Below the pieces are notes generated by a model. It ran no database searches, had not been told where the DNA came from, and saw only the letters and a list, made by a program, of their open reading frames with translations. From a virus, in the IMG/VR virus record IMGVR_UViG_3300047552_000557, positions 1 through 45,515 of that record: 45,515 nt of DNA; one strand, written 5' to 3'. The position numbers were made by a program, and so were the translations under genes. Shown here in pieces: positions 34,968 through 41,974 of the stretch (the stretch's first letter is position 1; each line of letters starts with the position of its first letter).

Positions 34968-36954
34968 TTTGCCCACCCCCTTTTGGTGGTATCGCATACT
35001 GCATGAATGGTTGCATACTGCCTTGCATTGTTTGTAGTGCTTGTTGTTGTAGCTCTGGCGGTAACTGTTGCACCTGATTGACTATTGCCATTGTTGCATT
35101 TTGCTCTCTTAGGTTTTGTAGTATGTCCTCTGTTGGTGGCAACTTGCCCTCGTCTAGCGTATATAGTAAGTCCTCTGGTGTGAGCAATTGCATACCGTAT
35201 AGCTCCATTGCCAACGACGTGTAGTAATTGCGGTCGGTTGGCTTTTCGCTTAGGATTGTTACCTTGACGTCAAATTCTGGTATGTATTTTTCCATCCTCT
35301 GCACTGGTTCTTGGTATATCTCTCCTGTAGTTGGGTCTGTCTGGTCAACTTGGACTGTTTCACGAGGCCACTCTTGCTCCATGTTTTGACGATTGAATGT
35401 ACCCTCTTTGATTTTTCCATCGTTGCCAGTAATGCGGTAATACCTGTCCTCGGTGTAGAATTGATCTATACGATTAATGCGTAACTTTGTAATGTTGATT
35501 AAGAAGTCCTTGAGCTTATCCGCTGCTTGCTCCATTCTTATATCAGTTCTATTTCCTAATTCCTGGATAGCCTTAAACGGCATGTTAGAACCTGGCGACA
35601 TGCCTTGCTGTATTGGTGTAATTTGCGTTAGTGTCTCAATCATGCGTTGTTTGTGTTCTTTGTAATTTGTTATAGAGGTAGGCACTTTAACACCCGTTCT
35701 GTCCTTCATTCCGTTGACGTCGTCTACGGGAAACCACATGCCACCCTTACCCGAGTTGGTAATAATGTTGTCTAATTGGCGTGGGCTGATAGTCCCATTC
35801 TGAAAGTAGCCGCCTCCCAACCCTTCTTTTGCCATTGCCTCCATCTCAATTTCATCTGCTTTGTTGTGCATTATTTGAGGTATCTTGACATTGCGAATCT
35901 CTCCAAATCCCCAGGGACTCTTGTCATCCGTGAATCTTGTTGTGAATACAAACGGATACAACCCATCCTCAAACTCGTAAGGGCAATACTCTAGCAATAT
36001 GCCATCCGACATATAAGCGACGTGTACGCCTTCTAAATCACCTTTTGCTGCATCGTAATAGTCCTGGGCTTTGTAGAAGTCTCCTTCGCTCTCTAGTCTT
36101 GCTGCTTTCTCCCGTAGCTTTTTCGCCCTCTCCTTCGGCATGTAATGGGGGAATCCCCTATGCCAATGCTCTATAACGTAGGCTTGTTCAGGGTTGCTCC
36201 CCTCGTCTATGTGGTCGTCCTCGTTGGTCTGCTCGGCAACGTATTTACCACGCTCGGGAAATATGCTCCTTATATCTCTTAGTTTTTTGCGGGGCCTCCT
36301 GATAATGTATGAGCAGTCTTGCAGTCTGGTCTCAAGGTCTGTAATAGCAGGGTCAAAGTACATGTCCCACTTATCACACCGCTCAACTCGGATGTCACCA
36401 ACCCACCGATTAGGACCTCTGCCACCCATCCACTCATTATCCCAGGTGACCATCGCTATAGTCGGGCCTGACGTGATAAAGTCATATACCCAACGCTTCC
36501 AAGTTTTACCAAACTCATTCCTGGTGTCATTGAGTCTAATTAGGCAAGTAAGCTCTGTTGCTACGTCCTCGTCCGATGCCTCCTGACCTGTGATTGTGAC
36601 CTCGGGAATACTAGCTGTGATATTGGCATGTTGTATGGTAACCGAATTGAATATGAAGTTGTCTTCCGAGTTCGGTCGTATCTGGCGTAGACGCTTTGAG
36701 CGGTATGCAAAGTTAGTGAGCCACTGCAACCCACCCCCTTTGTACATATAGTAGTCGTCTTCCCAGCTGTCCTCGATTGAATAGCCTGTGTCGTCCAACT
36801 CCGCCATCCTGCACGACTGTGAGTCTTGAAAGTCATTCTCGATTTTGGACGACAACTTAAGCTCGTCCTGTGATAGGTCTGGTCGCTCTTTCGGGTTTGT
36901 GTACAGCTCTGTATCGTCTATGGTCTTGTCCTTGTCCTTTGTCCATCCGAACAT
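34942..36954 (-). CDS. Portal protein, P22-like
   Basis: The 670-residue protein has a beta/alpha wing ([40 protein letters not shown]), a stem segment with [20 protein letters not shown], and a Gln-rich C-terminal barrel ([20 protein letters not shown]). Size and the Gln-rich helical tail agree with P22-type portals of podoviruses. The portal forms the dodecameric packaging ring that binds the terminase and gp4-like adaptor. It lies right after terL and a short membrane gene, in the standard order. Confidence 0.88.
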   Translation of the reverse strand: MFGWTKDKDKTIDDTELYTNPKERPDLSQDELKLSSKIENDFQDSQSCRMAELDDTGYSIEDSWEDDYYMYKGGGLQWLTNFAYRSKRLRQIRPNSEDNFIFNSVTIQHANITASIPEVTITGQEASDEDVATELTCLIRLNDTRNEFGKTWKRWVYDFITSGPTIAMVTWDNEWMGGRGPNRWVGDIRVERCDKWDMYFDPAITDLETRLQDCSYIIRRPRKKLRDIRSIFPERGKYVAEQTNEDDHIDEGSNPEQAYVIEHWHRGFPHYMPKERAKKLREKAARLESEGDFYKAQDYYDAAKGDLEGVHVAYMSDGILLEYCPYEFEDGLYPFVFTTRFTDDKSPWGFGEIRNVKIPQIMHNKADEIEMEAMAKEGLGGGYFQNGTISPRQLDNIITNSGKGGMWFPVDDVNGMKDRTGVKVPTSITNYKEHKQRMIETLTQITPIQQGMSPGSNMPFKAIQELGNRTDIRMEQAADKLKDFLINITKLRINRIDQFYTEDRYYRITGNDGKIKEGTFNRQNMEQEWPRETVQVDQTDPTTGEIYQEPVQRMEKYIPEFDVKVTILSEKPTDRNYYTSLAMELYGMQLLTPEDLLYTLDEGKLPPTEDILQNLREQNATMAIVNQVQQLPPELQQQALQTMQGSMQPFMQYAIPPKGGGQNATQKGQV

Positions 36955-36965
36955 CTAGGCACCCC

Positions 36966-37163
36966 TCATTCGTAGAAATAGTTTGTCTTTTGCTCCTCTT
37001 TGATCGTCTGCGACATTGGTTCTGCTTTATACGGCGCTCCTGAATCTACTATCGTTTCTTGCGGCTCTCTCAGGCGTTCTATGTCCTCTTGCAGATCAAT
37101 GACCTTGTTCCCGAGTACTACCACTACACCTGTTGCTATTATCGCCCATATCAATATACCCAA
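36966..37163 (-). CDS. Small single-pass membrane protein between terL and portal
   Basis: The 65-residue product has one hydrophobic segment at its start (ILIWAIIATGVVVVLG) followed by a charged cytoplasmic or periplasmic part (EDIERLREPQETIVDSG). It could be a small lysis or superinfection factor (for example spanin-like), but the Gram-positive context argues against spanin. No family is recognised. Gene packing on both sides supports it being real. Confidence 0.5.
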   Translation of the reverse strand: MGILIWAIIATGVVVVLGNKVIDLQEDIERLREPQETIVDSGAPYKAEPMSQTIKEEQKTNYFYE

Positions 37164-37176
37164 GTCCTTATCCCTC

Positions 37177-38538
37177 CTATGCTATGTAGCTCTCGCAGTT
37201 ACCATCCTCGTCGTCCTCATCGTCCTCCACAGCCACGTCTGGGTCTGTAGCTACTGGTCTATTCGCAAAAAGGTATCTGATTGCATCGGGTCCGTGGGTC
37301 AACTCGTGAGGCTCTAATGCTACGTCGTTCGGGTCTTTTTCATCTATTTGTAGTTGCGGTAGTGTACGTATAAGGTTCTTGCAGTTTTTGAATATTCGAA
37401 GCCTCGATGTCCTGATAGGCGCTCCTGTCTGCTCGTCAACCGTCTCTATGACTCGTAGCCACTCTTTGACGTTGTACCAACCCATTACACGTTTGTTTGA
37501 TGCTTGTAAGAGAGGCAGTTTGTTTTCAGTGAATATGTCTGCCGCGCTCTTGCCCGTGTCCTGTCTGCGATTCCACAAGTCAGGCGGTGCATATCTAAGC
37601 GGTATTGTGTCCCCACCACACTTGATAATCTCCTTTGCCGCCGCTGATATGATCAGGTTGGGCTTGTATATCTCGTTGTACACATATGCGTTGTACTGTA
37701 GGTCTACCGCTACAAAGTAACACGCCAACATGTCCAACCCATAATCTAGCGTTATATAACGATTCCAGTTTTTTGGTATCTCGAAAGCCTTGATAACATG
37801 CACGTTGTGGTCAAACTCTTCAAAGTATTGTCCCTCGAATATGTCCCAGTTGCCAAACAGAAACGCCTGACGTTGGTTCTCGGGTAGGTTCTCAAGCCTG
37901 CGTATGTATGCAGGGTCATTGAGCATTAATATAGTGTTGTCATACACGGTTGCAGGTATAAATACACGCCTGTTCCCTGATACCTTGTCTCTGTAGGTCT
38001 TTGCGCCGTAACCTGTAGCTTGTATGTAGTCCTCTTTGACATATGTATGACCGACCCCTCCTGGGTTGCCCGTTGCCCTAAAGCGTGGTGGATAGCCCTT
38101 TGGTGACCGTAGGCACGATAGCAATACTTGTACAGCCTCTCTGGTGTGTTTGGTCAATTCGTCTATGCCTACAAAGTCCATGCTGCGTCCCTGATAACCG
38201 TCGGCGTCCTCTTTGTTGCGAATGTACCTAAACTTAATCACAGAACCGTTCACAAGGGTTGCATAGTGACCCGACTTGTTGTATGGGTGCCGTTGTGCCG
38301 CCCTCGGAACCTTCTCTTGCCACTCCCTTATAAGGTTTGCCTCTAAGTCGTCGTACGTCTCCCTGAAAAGGTATATAACCGCTCCTGGGTATTGCAACCC
38401 ATACGCAAACGCCTCCATGACTAATGCACAGGACTTGCCCCCGCCCTTTGCACCCCCGTAGAAACACTCTTCCGCGGGACACTCATGAAACTTCTGTTGC
38501 TGTAGATTAGGTGCGTATGCGACATTAATCGTCAGCAT
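37177..38538 (-). CDS. Terminase large subunit
   Basis: The 453-residue ATPase and nuclease drives DNA packaging. The Walker A motif (YGGAKGGGKS) is at residues 25-34, Walker B (DFVGIDELT) follows, and the coupling motif TGNPGG is further on. The nuclease domain starts near ITLDYGLDMLACYFVAVD, with the Asp of the RNase H-like fold. I chose the ATG at 38538 (MLTINVAYAP), overlapping the terS stop by 14 nt. The longer reading starting at 38616 would run far into terS and lacks a ribosome binding site. The C-terminus is acidic (VAVEDDEDDEDGNCE). Confidence 0.93.
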   Translation of the reverse strand: MLTINVAYAPNLQQQKFHECPAEECFYGGAKGGGKSCALVMEAFAYGLQYPGAVIYLFRETYDDLEANLIREWQEKVPRAAQRHPYNKSGHYATLVNGSVIKFRYIRNKEDADGYQGRSMDFVGIDELTKHTREAVQVLLSCLRSPKGYPPRFRATGNPGGVGHTYVKEDYIQATGYGAKTYRDKVSGNRRVFIPATVYDNTILMLNDPAYIRRLENLPENQRQAFLFGNWDIFEGQYFEEFDHNVHVIKAFEIPKNWNRYITLDYGLDMLACYFVAVDLQYNAYVYNEIYKPNLIISAAAKEIIKCGGDTIPLRYAPPDLWNRRQDTGKSAADIFTENKLPLLQASNKRVMGWYNVKEWLRVIETVDEQTGAPIRTSRLRIFKNCKNLIRTLPQLQIDEKDPNDVALEPHELTHGPDAIRYLFANRPVATDPDVAVEDDEDDEDGNCESYIA

Positions 38539-39037
38539 CAGGCAACAACCCCTTATTTCTGTCCCTCTCGAGCTGTAAGTCTTTGACACTCGGTCTAGGT
38601 ATATTGAAGTTGACAACTATGCCTGTATCTCCCATCATTTCCAACTCGGAGCGGTCTGTCCATAACGCTTTTTGCCTATTCTTAAGCCAAAATTGAGCGG
38701 CCCCAACGTCGGCGGGTACATGCTCTATGACCTCTACGCTGTCCATAAACTTTCCCATGTGCGTAGCATGTTTGGTAGCTGTCCTATCGTAGCCTAAAGC
38801 TCTCTGGTACAAGGACGCCGCCACTTTTGTATCTGCGATAGTGCGTCCTGACTCGATGGCGGCTTTAAATTCAGGTCGGGTCTGCATCCAATCTGTTATA
38901 GTAGACGGTGCTACGCCAAAGGCAGTTGCTAAGTCAGAGTTGTTAAGTCCGAGAAGTGCTAATTTGTAGCCCCGATCGATATGACTCGATTCGTAGCGTT
39001 TCTCAATTGTATTATTATGTATCTTTTTTTCGTCCAT
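38525..39037 (-). CDS. Terminase small subunit
   Basis: The product has 170 residues from MDEKKIHNNTIEKRYESSH. The N-terminal helix-turn-helix is visible (GLNNSDLATAFGVAPSTITD, then WMQ), followed by the conserved block ADTKVAASLYQRALGYDR. It recognises packaging DNA and feeds TerL. I chose the ATG at 39037 because AAAGGTGA sits just before it. An upstream ATG at 39103 would fall at or before the predicted transcription start. It is the first gene of the late operon. Confidence 0.88.
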   Translation of the reverse strand: MDEKKIHNNTIEKRYESSHIDRGYKLALLGLNNSDLATAFGVAPSTITDWMQTRPEFKAAIESGRTIADTKVAASLYQRALGYDRTATKHATHMGKFMDSVEVIEHVPADVGAAQFWLKNRQKALWTDRSELEMMGDTGIVVNFNIPRPSVKDLQLERDRNKGLLPDADD

Positions 39038-39056
39038 CTTCACCTTTTCTCTCACA

Positions 39057-39077
39057 GATTGTATACAATGTACAATC
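39057..39077. promoter_or_regulatory. Inverted repeat in the terS leader
   Basis: GATTGTA-tacaatg-TACAATC has 7-bp arms, and inside it ATTGTATACAAT is a perfect 12-bp palindrome. It lies about 20 bp downstream of the expected terS transcription start. The core TACAATGTA also occurs in the palindrome at 39765-39781, so one regulator may read both sites (inference). Confidence 0.5.
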
Positions 39078-39104
39078 TTGTATCCATGTAAGTGTTTGTA
39101 CATA

Positions 39105-39134
39105 AGGATATTGTTATAAATATATAATTGTCAA
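39105..39134 (-). promoter_or_regulatory. Late promoter driving terS and the structural operon
   Basis: On the minus strand, TTGACA (39134-39129) and TATCCT (39110-39105) have an 18-bp spacer. The start would be near 39098, leaving a leader of about 60 nt. Its -35 overlaps the -35 of the oppositely directed promoter at 39128-39156 almost completely, so only one can be used at a time. Confidence 0.6.
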
Positions 39135-39144
39135 ATTATATATT
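39119..39144. promoter_or_regulatory. 26-bp inverted repeat centred on the shared -35 region
   Basis: AATATATAATT and AATTATATATT are perfect 11-bp arms around GTCA, exactly over the shared -35 elements. Its A+T-rich arms could be an operator for a dimeric regulator or simply flexible promoter DNA. Confidence 0.45.
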
Positions 39145-39156
39145 ACCTGATATTAT
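39128..39156 (+). promoter_or_regulatory. Plus-strand promoter for the hidden RHH gene
   Basis: TTGTCA (39128-39133) and TATTAT (39151-39156) are 17 bp apart, each with 5 of 6 consensus bases. It points away from terS toward the gene at 39234-39395. It is the best promoter-like pair noticed on the plus strand. Confidence 0.6.
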
Positions 39157-39168
39157 GACCTGGTCATA
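39154..39168. promoter_or_regulatory. 15-bp palindrome over the -10/start of the RHH promoter
   Basis: TATGACC-T-GGTCATA is a perfect inverted repeat with 7-bp arms, overlapping the -10 and the likely start near 39163. This position suits autorepression by the RHH protein (inference). Confidence 0.5.
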
Positions 39169-39181
39169 TATATAAAATGGT

Positions 39182-39203
39182 AAAAAAAAAAAAAAAAAAA
39201 AAA
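39182..39203. repeat. A22 homopolymer in the RHH leader
   Basis: There are twenty-two consecutive A on the plus strand between promoter and gene. Lengths of such tracts often vary by slippage, and the assembled length may be inexact. It may bend DNA or keep the leader unstructured. Confidence 0.8.
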
Positions 39204-39240
39204 TTGTCGAAAATTGTCGAAAAAGGGTGAAAAATGTCGA
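39201..39240. repeat. Four phased decamer repeats
   Basis: AAATTGTCGA (39201), AAATTGTCGA (39211), AAAAGGGTGA (39221) and AAAATGTCGA (39231) follow each other at exactly 10 bp, one helical turn. The third copy forms the ribosome binding site and the fourth contains the start codon of the RHH gene. Copies on one face of the helix suggest cooperative protein binding. Confidence 0.65.
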
Positions 39241-39395
39241 AAAATATAATAAGAAAAAAAGCAATGCACGTATACATATCCGAGTTCGTCAAACAGGAGT
39301 TCGACGATTTTTGCAAAAAAAATGGACTAAAGCATGGCTTAGTCCTGGAACGCCTTATTATTTTATTATTGAAAAAAAATAAGGACGCTAAGTAG
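39234..39395 (+). CDS. Hidden ribbon-helix-helix regulator, apparently the only plus-strand gene
   Basis: The 53-residue product begins MSKNIIRKKAMHVYISE. The pattern fits an RHH (CopG/Arc-type) fold: a beta strand (AMHVYISE), helix 1 (FVKQEFDDFCKKNG) and helix 2 (LKHGLVLERLIILLLKKNK). RHH dimers insert the strand in the major groove and commonly autorepress. Start evidence is AAAGGGTGA 6 nt before the ATG; a second ATG at 39264 gives a 43-residue form lacking part of the N-terminus. A near-consensus plus-strand promoter and a palindromic site lie upstream. The gene runs head-on toward the replication operon, and that operon's two terminators lie within or at the end of it on the other strand, so the two sequences are constrained together. 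It is short enough for gene finders to skip. Confidence 0.6.
   Translation: MSKNIIRKKAMHVYISEFVKQEFDDFCKKNGLKHGLVLERLIILLLKKNKDAK
39315..39345 (-). terminator. Second of two tandem intrinsic terminators
   Basis: GGACTAAGC/GC(T)TTAGTCC forms a stem of about 9 bp with one bulge and a three-base loop. On the minus strand it is followed by ATTTTTTTT. It acts after the terminator at 39371-39400 and stops readthrough from the replication operon into the late promoter region. It overlaps the RHH coding region. Confidence 0.6.
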
Positions 39396-39400
39396 CGTCC
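39371..39400 (-). terminator. First of two tandem intrinsic terminators, end of the replication operon
   Basis: GGACGCT-ACTT-AGCGTCC (39383-39400) has a 7-bp G+C-rich stem, followed on the minus strand by TTATTTTTTTT. It lies 13 bp past the last gene of the operon. Confidence 0.8.
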
Positions 39401-39412
39401 ACTATCTGCCTT

Positions 39413-39706
39413 CTAATATTCAAACCAAATGATTATTGATGTTTTGTAGCTTTCAGGATTAGGTGAATTGGTCGTACAATCCGTCGCCAACAACCCTGCA
39501 CAACCCTCATCATTCTTGAACACTACCAGCAAACTTTCATCGTATGCCCCTCGCCCACAGACGCTCACGCCCATAGGTGCGTTGAACACATCTCCTACCT
39601 TGCTTTTCTTTAGTTCGTCCCACGATACCGTCCTGTCGTAGTTCGACTCCCAGTCCCCGCAACTCACATTTATTGCGGACTCTTGCTTTATTACTTTCGT
39701 ATCCAT
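39413..39706 (-). CDS. Hypothetical protein, last gene of the helicase block
   Basis: About 97 residues from MDTKVIKQESAINVSCGDWE at 39706, with GGAGG 5 nt upstream. The ATG at 39718 has none. The sequence is alpha/beta with several Cys (NVSCGDWE, VSVCGRGAY, EGCAG, ATDC) and a hydrophobic SIIIWFEY end. No family is known. It has its own promoter (39755-39784) with a perfect palindromic operator, so it may be regulated separately from the helicase. Confidence 0.6.
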   Translation of the reverse strand: MDTKVIKQESAINVSCGDWESNYDRTVSWDELKKSKVGDVFNAPMGVSVCGRGAYDESLLVVFKNDEGCAGLLATDCTTNSPNPESYKTSIIIWFEY

Positions 39707-39754
39707 ACATTCCTCCACATTTTTTGTCGTACCCTTAAAAGGCTACGCAAGTAT

Positions 39755-39784
39755 ACAATAGCATACAATGTAATACATTGTCAA
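39755..39784 (-). promoter_or_regulatory. Promoter of the 39413-39706 gene
   Basis: On the minus strand, TTGACA (39784-39779) and TATTGT (39760-39755) have an 18-bp spacer. The same -10 (TATTGT) is used at 42972-43000. The spacer contains the palindrome at 39765-39781. Confidence 0.55.
39765..39781. promoter_or_regulatory. Perfect 17-bp palindromic operator
   Basis: ACAATGTA-A-TACATTGT has 8-bp arms and no mismatch, lying in the spacer and touching the -35. Its TACAATGTA core recurs at the terS leader (39057-39077). It differs from the early operator TTACCAATT, so at least two DNA-binding specificities are implied. Confidence 0.6.
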
Positions 39785-40017
39785 CTGTTAATGTCAACGC
39801 CAAGTCTCTTAAGCTCCAAATCAAGTTGTGCAAATGTTAGCTCCATTTTGTCTATCTTAATAAGCATATCCCTGGCGCTCTCTACTATCCTACTAAGCCT
39901 GTCGGCCCCAAACTTGTACTCTTTTCTGCACGCCGACAAAAACACAACTGACATAAGCTCACAAGCGTTTTTGTACGCTGCCATCTTGACGTGTTGCATT
40001 TGTTTGTAATCTTCCAT
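39781..40017 (-). CDS. Small helical hypothetical protein after the helicase
   Basis: About 78 residues from MEDYKQMQHVKMAAYKNACE at 40017. It is wholly helical by composition (MELTFAQLDLELKRLGVDIN), with one Cys pair spread across helices. Its start lies 58 nt inside the 3' end of the helicase gene. GAGG is about 9 nt upstream. No family is recognised. Confidence 0.55.
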   Translation of the reverse strand: MEDYKQMQHVKMAAYKNACELMSVVFLSACRKEYKFGADRLSRIVESARDMLIKIDKMELTFAQLDLELKRLGVDINS

Positions 40018-41389
40018 TATGTGCATACCTCTCAACCCTCCCCTTAAGCGCCTCCATCAACGCATCTTGCACGTTGCCCTTGCTCTCTAATGCTTTTGCC
40101 ACGTCCTCGTCCAACCCACCCCGCACAACCAACCTATGTACTATCACCCTCGATAGTTGACCTTGTCTGTGCAATCGCTTATTAGCCTGTTGGTACAGCT
40201 CCAGAGACCAATTAAGACCAAACCATATTATGTGGTGTCCGCCGTCCTGCAAGTTCAATCCATATGCCGCCGAGGCAGGATGCGCCAACAGAATGTCTAT
40301 CTCTCCATTATCCCAATCAAGCTGGTCCTGATTAGTCTTCAAAACCCGAACCCTCAACCCTGCCCCATCTAAAACCCTCCAAAGCCTAGCTAAGTCATGT
40401 TGATAGTTGTAAAAAACTATAGCCGATGCTCCTCCTAGACCCTCTACAAGCTCCATAAATACATCTAACTTGCTACTGTGTACATCAATGATGTTTCTAT
40501 CCTCGTCATAGACGGCACCGTTGCACAATTGCAATAACTTGTTAGATAGAGTTGCCGCCGTCGAAGCATCCACTGTCCCCTCTTCAAATTCCAAAATCAT
40601 ATCAGCCTCAAGCTCCTTATATAGCTTAAGTCCTCGCCCTTCCAACGCCACAGGCACATCAACTACCAAACATTCTGGCAACTCCAAATAATCTTCTGCC
40701 TTCATACTTATACAAATATCAGATATTTTCTGCTGAATCGACTCCTCGGCTCCCGCTTTCGGTTTGTAGTTGTACACCACATAGCCGTTAGTCATTCCTG
40801 GCACAAAGTATCTGTCTCTGTACCCTCCGATAGTCTTACCGAGTCGCTCCCCACCATCTAACAGAAACAACTCGGCCCATAAATCCATAAGTCCGTTAGG
40901 CGAAGGCGTACCGGTCAATCCAACTATCCTATTGATGTACTTTCGCACGTGGCAAAGCGCCTTGAATCGCTTAGCCTGATGGTTCTTAAATGACGACAGC
41001 TCGTCTATGACGACCATATCAAACGGCCATTCCGCACTATACTTTCCAACTATCCAAGCTACATTTTCCCTGTTAATCACATACACATCCGCAGTCCTAC
41101 ACAAAGCCTCTTGTCGCTGTGTGGCTGTACCCATAACCGATACTACCCGTAGCCCCGACGTATGCTCCCACTTCTTCGCCTCTTGTAGCCAGGTCGATTC
41201 TGCAACCTTCTTTGGCGCAATCACAAGCACATTTTCGATAGCAAATCTGTAATACTTAAGCTCCAAAATGGCACTTAAAGCTATGGCGGTCTTCCCGAGT
41301 CCCATATCGAGGAATAGCCCAACTTGCATGTCGTTAACAACCCTCTCTATGCAGGCTTGCTGATACTTGTGGGGAATAAATCTGTTCAT
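39959..41389 (-). CDS. SNF2-type DEAD-like helicase
   Basis: The product has about 476 residues from MNRFIPHKYQQACIERVVND at 41389. SF2/SNF2 motifs are clear: motif I GLGKT (DMGLGKTAIALSAI), motif II VVIDELSSFKN, motif III LTGTPSPNGLMDLWAELF, motif V AHPASAAYGLNLQ, and motif VI YQQANKRLHRQGQ. It probably remodels or unwinds DNA during phage replication or recombination. I chose this ATG because it overlaps the stop of the MPTWYFTFG copy B gene as ATGA. The longer reading upstream would have no ribosome binding site or conserved sequence. Location next to VRR-NUC fits the recurring Clostridia phage pair. Confidence 0.92.
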   Translation of the reverse strand: MNRFIPHKYQQACIERVVNDMQVGLFLDMGLGKTAIALSAILELKYYRFAIENVLVIAPKKVAESTWLQEAKKWEHTSGLRVVSVMGTATQRQEALCRTADVYVINRENVAWIVGKYSAEWPFDMVVIDELSSFKNHQAKRFKALCHVRKYINRIVGLTGTPSPNGLMDLWAELFLLDGGERLGKTIGGYRDRYFVPGMTNGYVVYNYKPKAGAEESIQQKISDICISMKAEDYLELPECLVVDVPVALEGRGLKLYKELEADMILEFEEGTVDASTAATLSNKLLQLCNGAVYDEDRNIIDVHSSKLDVFMELVEGLGGASAIVFYNYQHDLARLWRVLDGAGLRVRVLKTNQDQLDWDNGEIDILLAHPASAAYGLNLQDGGHHIIWFGLNWSLELYQQANKRLHRQGQLSRVIVHRLVVRGGLDEDVAKALESKGNVQDALMEALKGRVERYAHNGRLQTNATRQDGSVQKRL

Positions 41390-41601
41390 TTTTTCAATAA
41401 TAACAAAGTTGCTAGCTCTTCTGCACCCTTCCCATTGTCTACTACATCTTCCCAAACGCTTTCCGAATACTGGGACTCCCATACGTTACCGTGTATGCGG
41501 CACATAGCTTCTCTCGCCTTGCGTCTACCTGTTGCTATTATGGGTTGACAATACCCTTCGTGTTTTTGCCCTTCCCCAAAAGTAAAATACCATGTTGGCA
41601 T
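41386..41601 (-). CDS. MPTWYFTFG-family small protein, copy B
   Basis: About 71 residues from MPTWYFTFGEGQKHEGYCQP at 41601, with AGGAGG 9 nt upstream. It is a paralogue of the gene at 1437-1652: identical first nine residues and a matching QKHEGYCQPI block, then AREAM and a QYSESVWEDVV tail. The end overlaps the helicase ATG, so the helicase is probably translated by coupling. Function is unknown. Confidence 0.7.
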   Translation of the reverse strand: MPTWYFTFGEGQKHEGYCQPIIATGRRKAREAMCRIHGNVWESQYSESVWEDVVDNGKGAEELATLLLLKK

Positions 41602-41602
41602 T

Positions 41603-41767
41603 TTAATGCACCTCCTTTCTAACCCCCTCAATCCTTCTCACCTCAAACCTCCACTTGAAAGCATCCGTCCCAATCTTCGCAAACAGCTTAGTCTTAGCCG
41701 CTCTCTGTGTAGCTTCACGGATCCCAAACTGCCACTCTTTTTTTAGACTGTTCCAAATTCCCCACAT
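41603..41767 (-). CDS. Small basic protein (54 residues)
   Basis: The product begins MWGIWNSLKKEWQFGIREAT and is rich in Lys, Arg and aromatic residues (KIGTDAFKWRFEVRRIEG). GGGAGG lies 8 nt before the ATG and the frame fills an otherwise empty gap between two genes. A family of small phage proteins with a FGIREAT...GTDAFKWR-like core comes to mind, without function. The basic character suggests nucleic-acid binding (inference). Confidence 0.6.
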   Translation of the reverse strand: MWGIWNSLKKEWQFGIREATQRAAKTKLFAKIGTDAFKWRFEVRRIEGVRKEVH

Positions 41768-41974
41768 TTACCCAACCTCCCTCAGAAACAGTTCTCTAGT
41801 AGCCTTATCGGTGGTTTCCATATCCCAAGACGGGAACAGGTCGTCTTGCTCCACACCTAGTAAATTGCAGGTATTACCTTCGGCATCCAAAAACCTTCCA
41901 ACCCATCTACCCTGACAGTACGCACTTTGGTACACTTTATAGGTACACACATCATCACTCCACCCCTTTATCAC
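41768..41974 (-). CDS. Small hypothetical protein with GTG start
   Basis: The 68-residue product is Cys- and aromatic-rich (VCTYKVYQSAYCQGRWVGRF, DNTC-like cluster). The start codon is GTG at 41974, with AGGAGG 7 nt upstream. It overlaps the VRR-NUC stop by 20 nt and ends right before the 54-residue gene. No family is recognised. Confidence 0.55.
   Translation of the reverse strand: MIKGWSDDVCTYKVYQSAYCQGRWVGRFLDAEGNTCNLLGVEQDDLFPSWDMETTDKATRELFLREVG

Noticed and set aside
38539-38616. Longer terL start at 38616
   Set aside because: It would read 26 residues inside terS without a ribosome binding site; MLTINV at 38538 fits the usual distance to Walker A.
39264-39395. Shorter 43-residue RHH form as the preferred start
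   Set aside because: No good ribosome binding site precedes 39264, while 39234 has AAAGGGTGA at correct distance; kept only as an alternative.
41390-41482. Extended helicase N-terminus from 41482
   Set aside because: The extension reads out of frame over the MPTWYFTFG gene and has no RBS; the ATGA-coupled ATG at 41389 is better.
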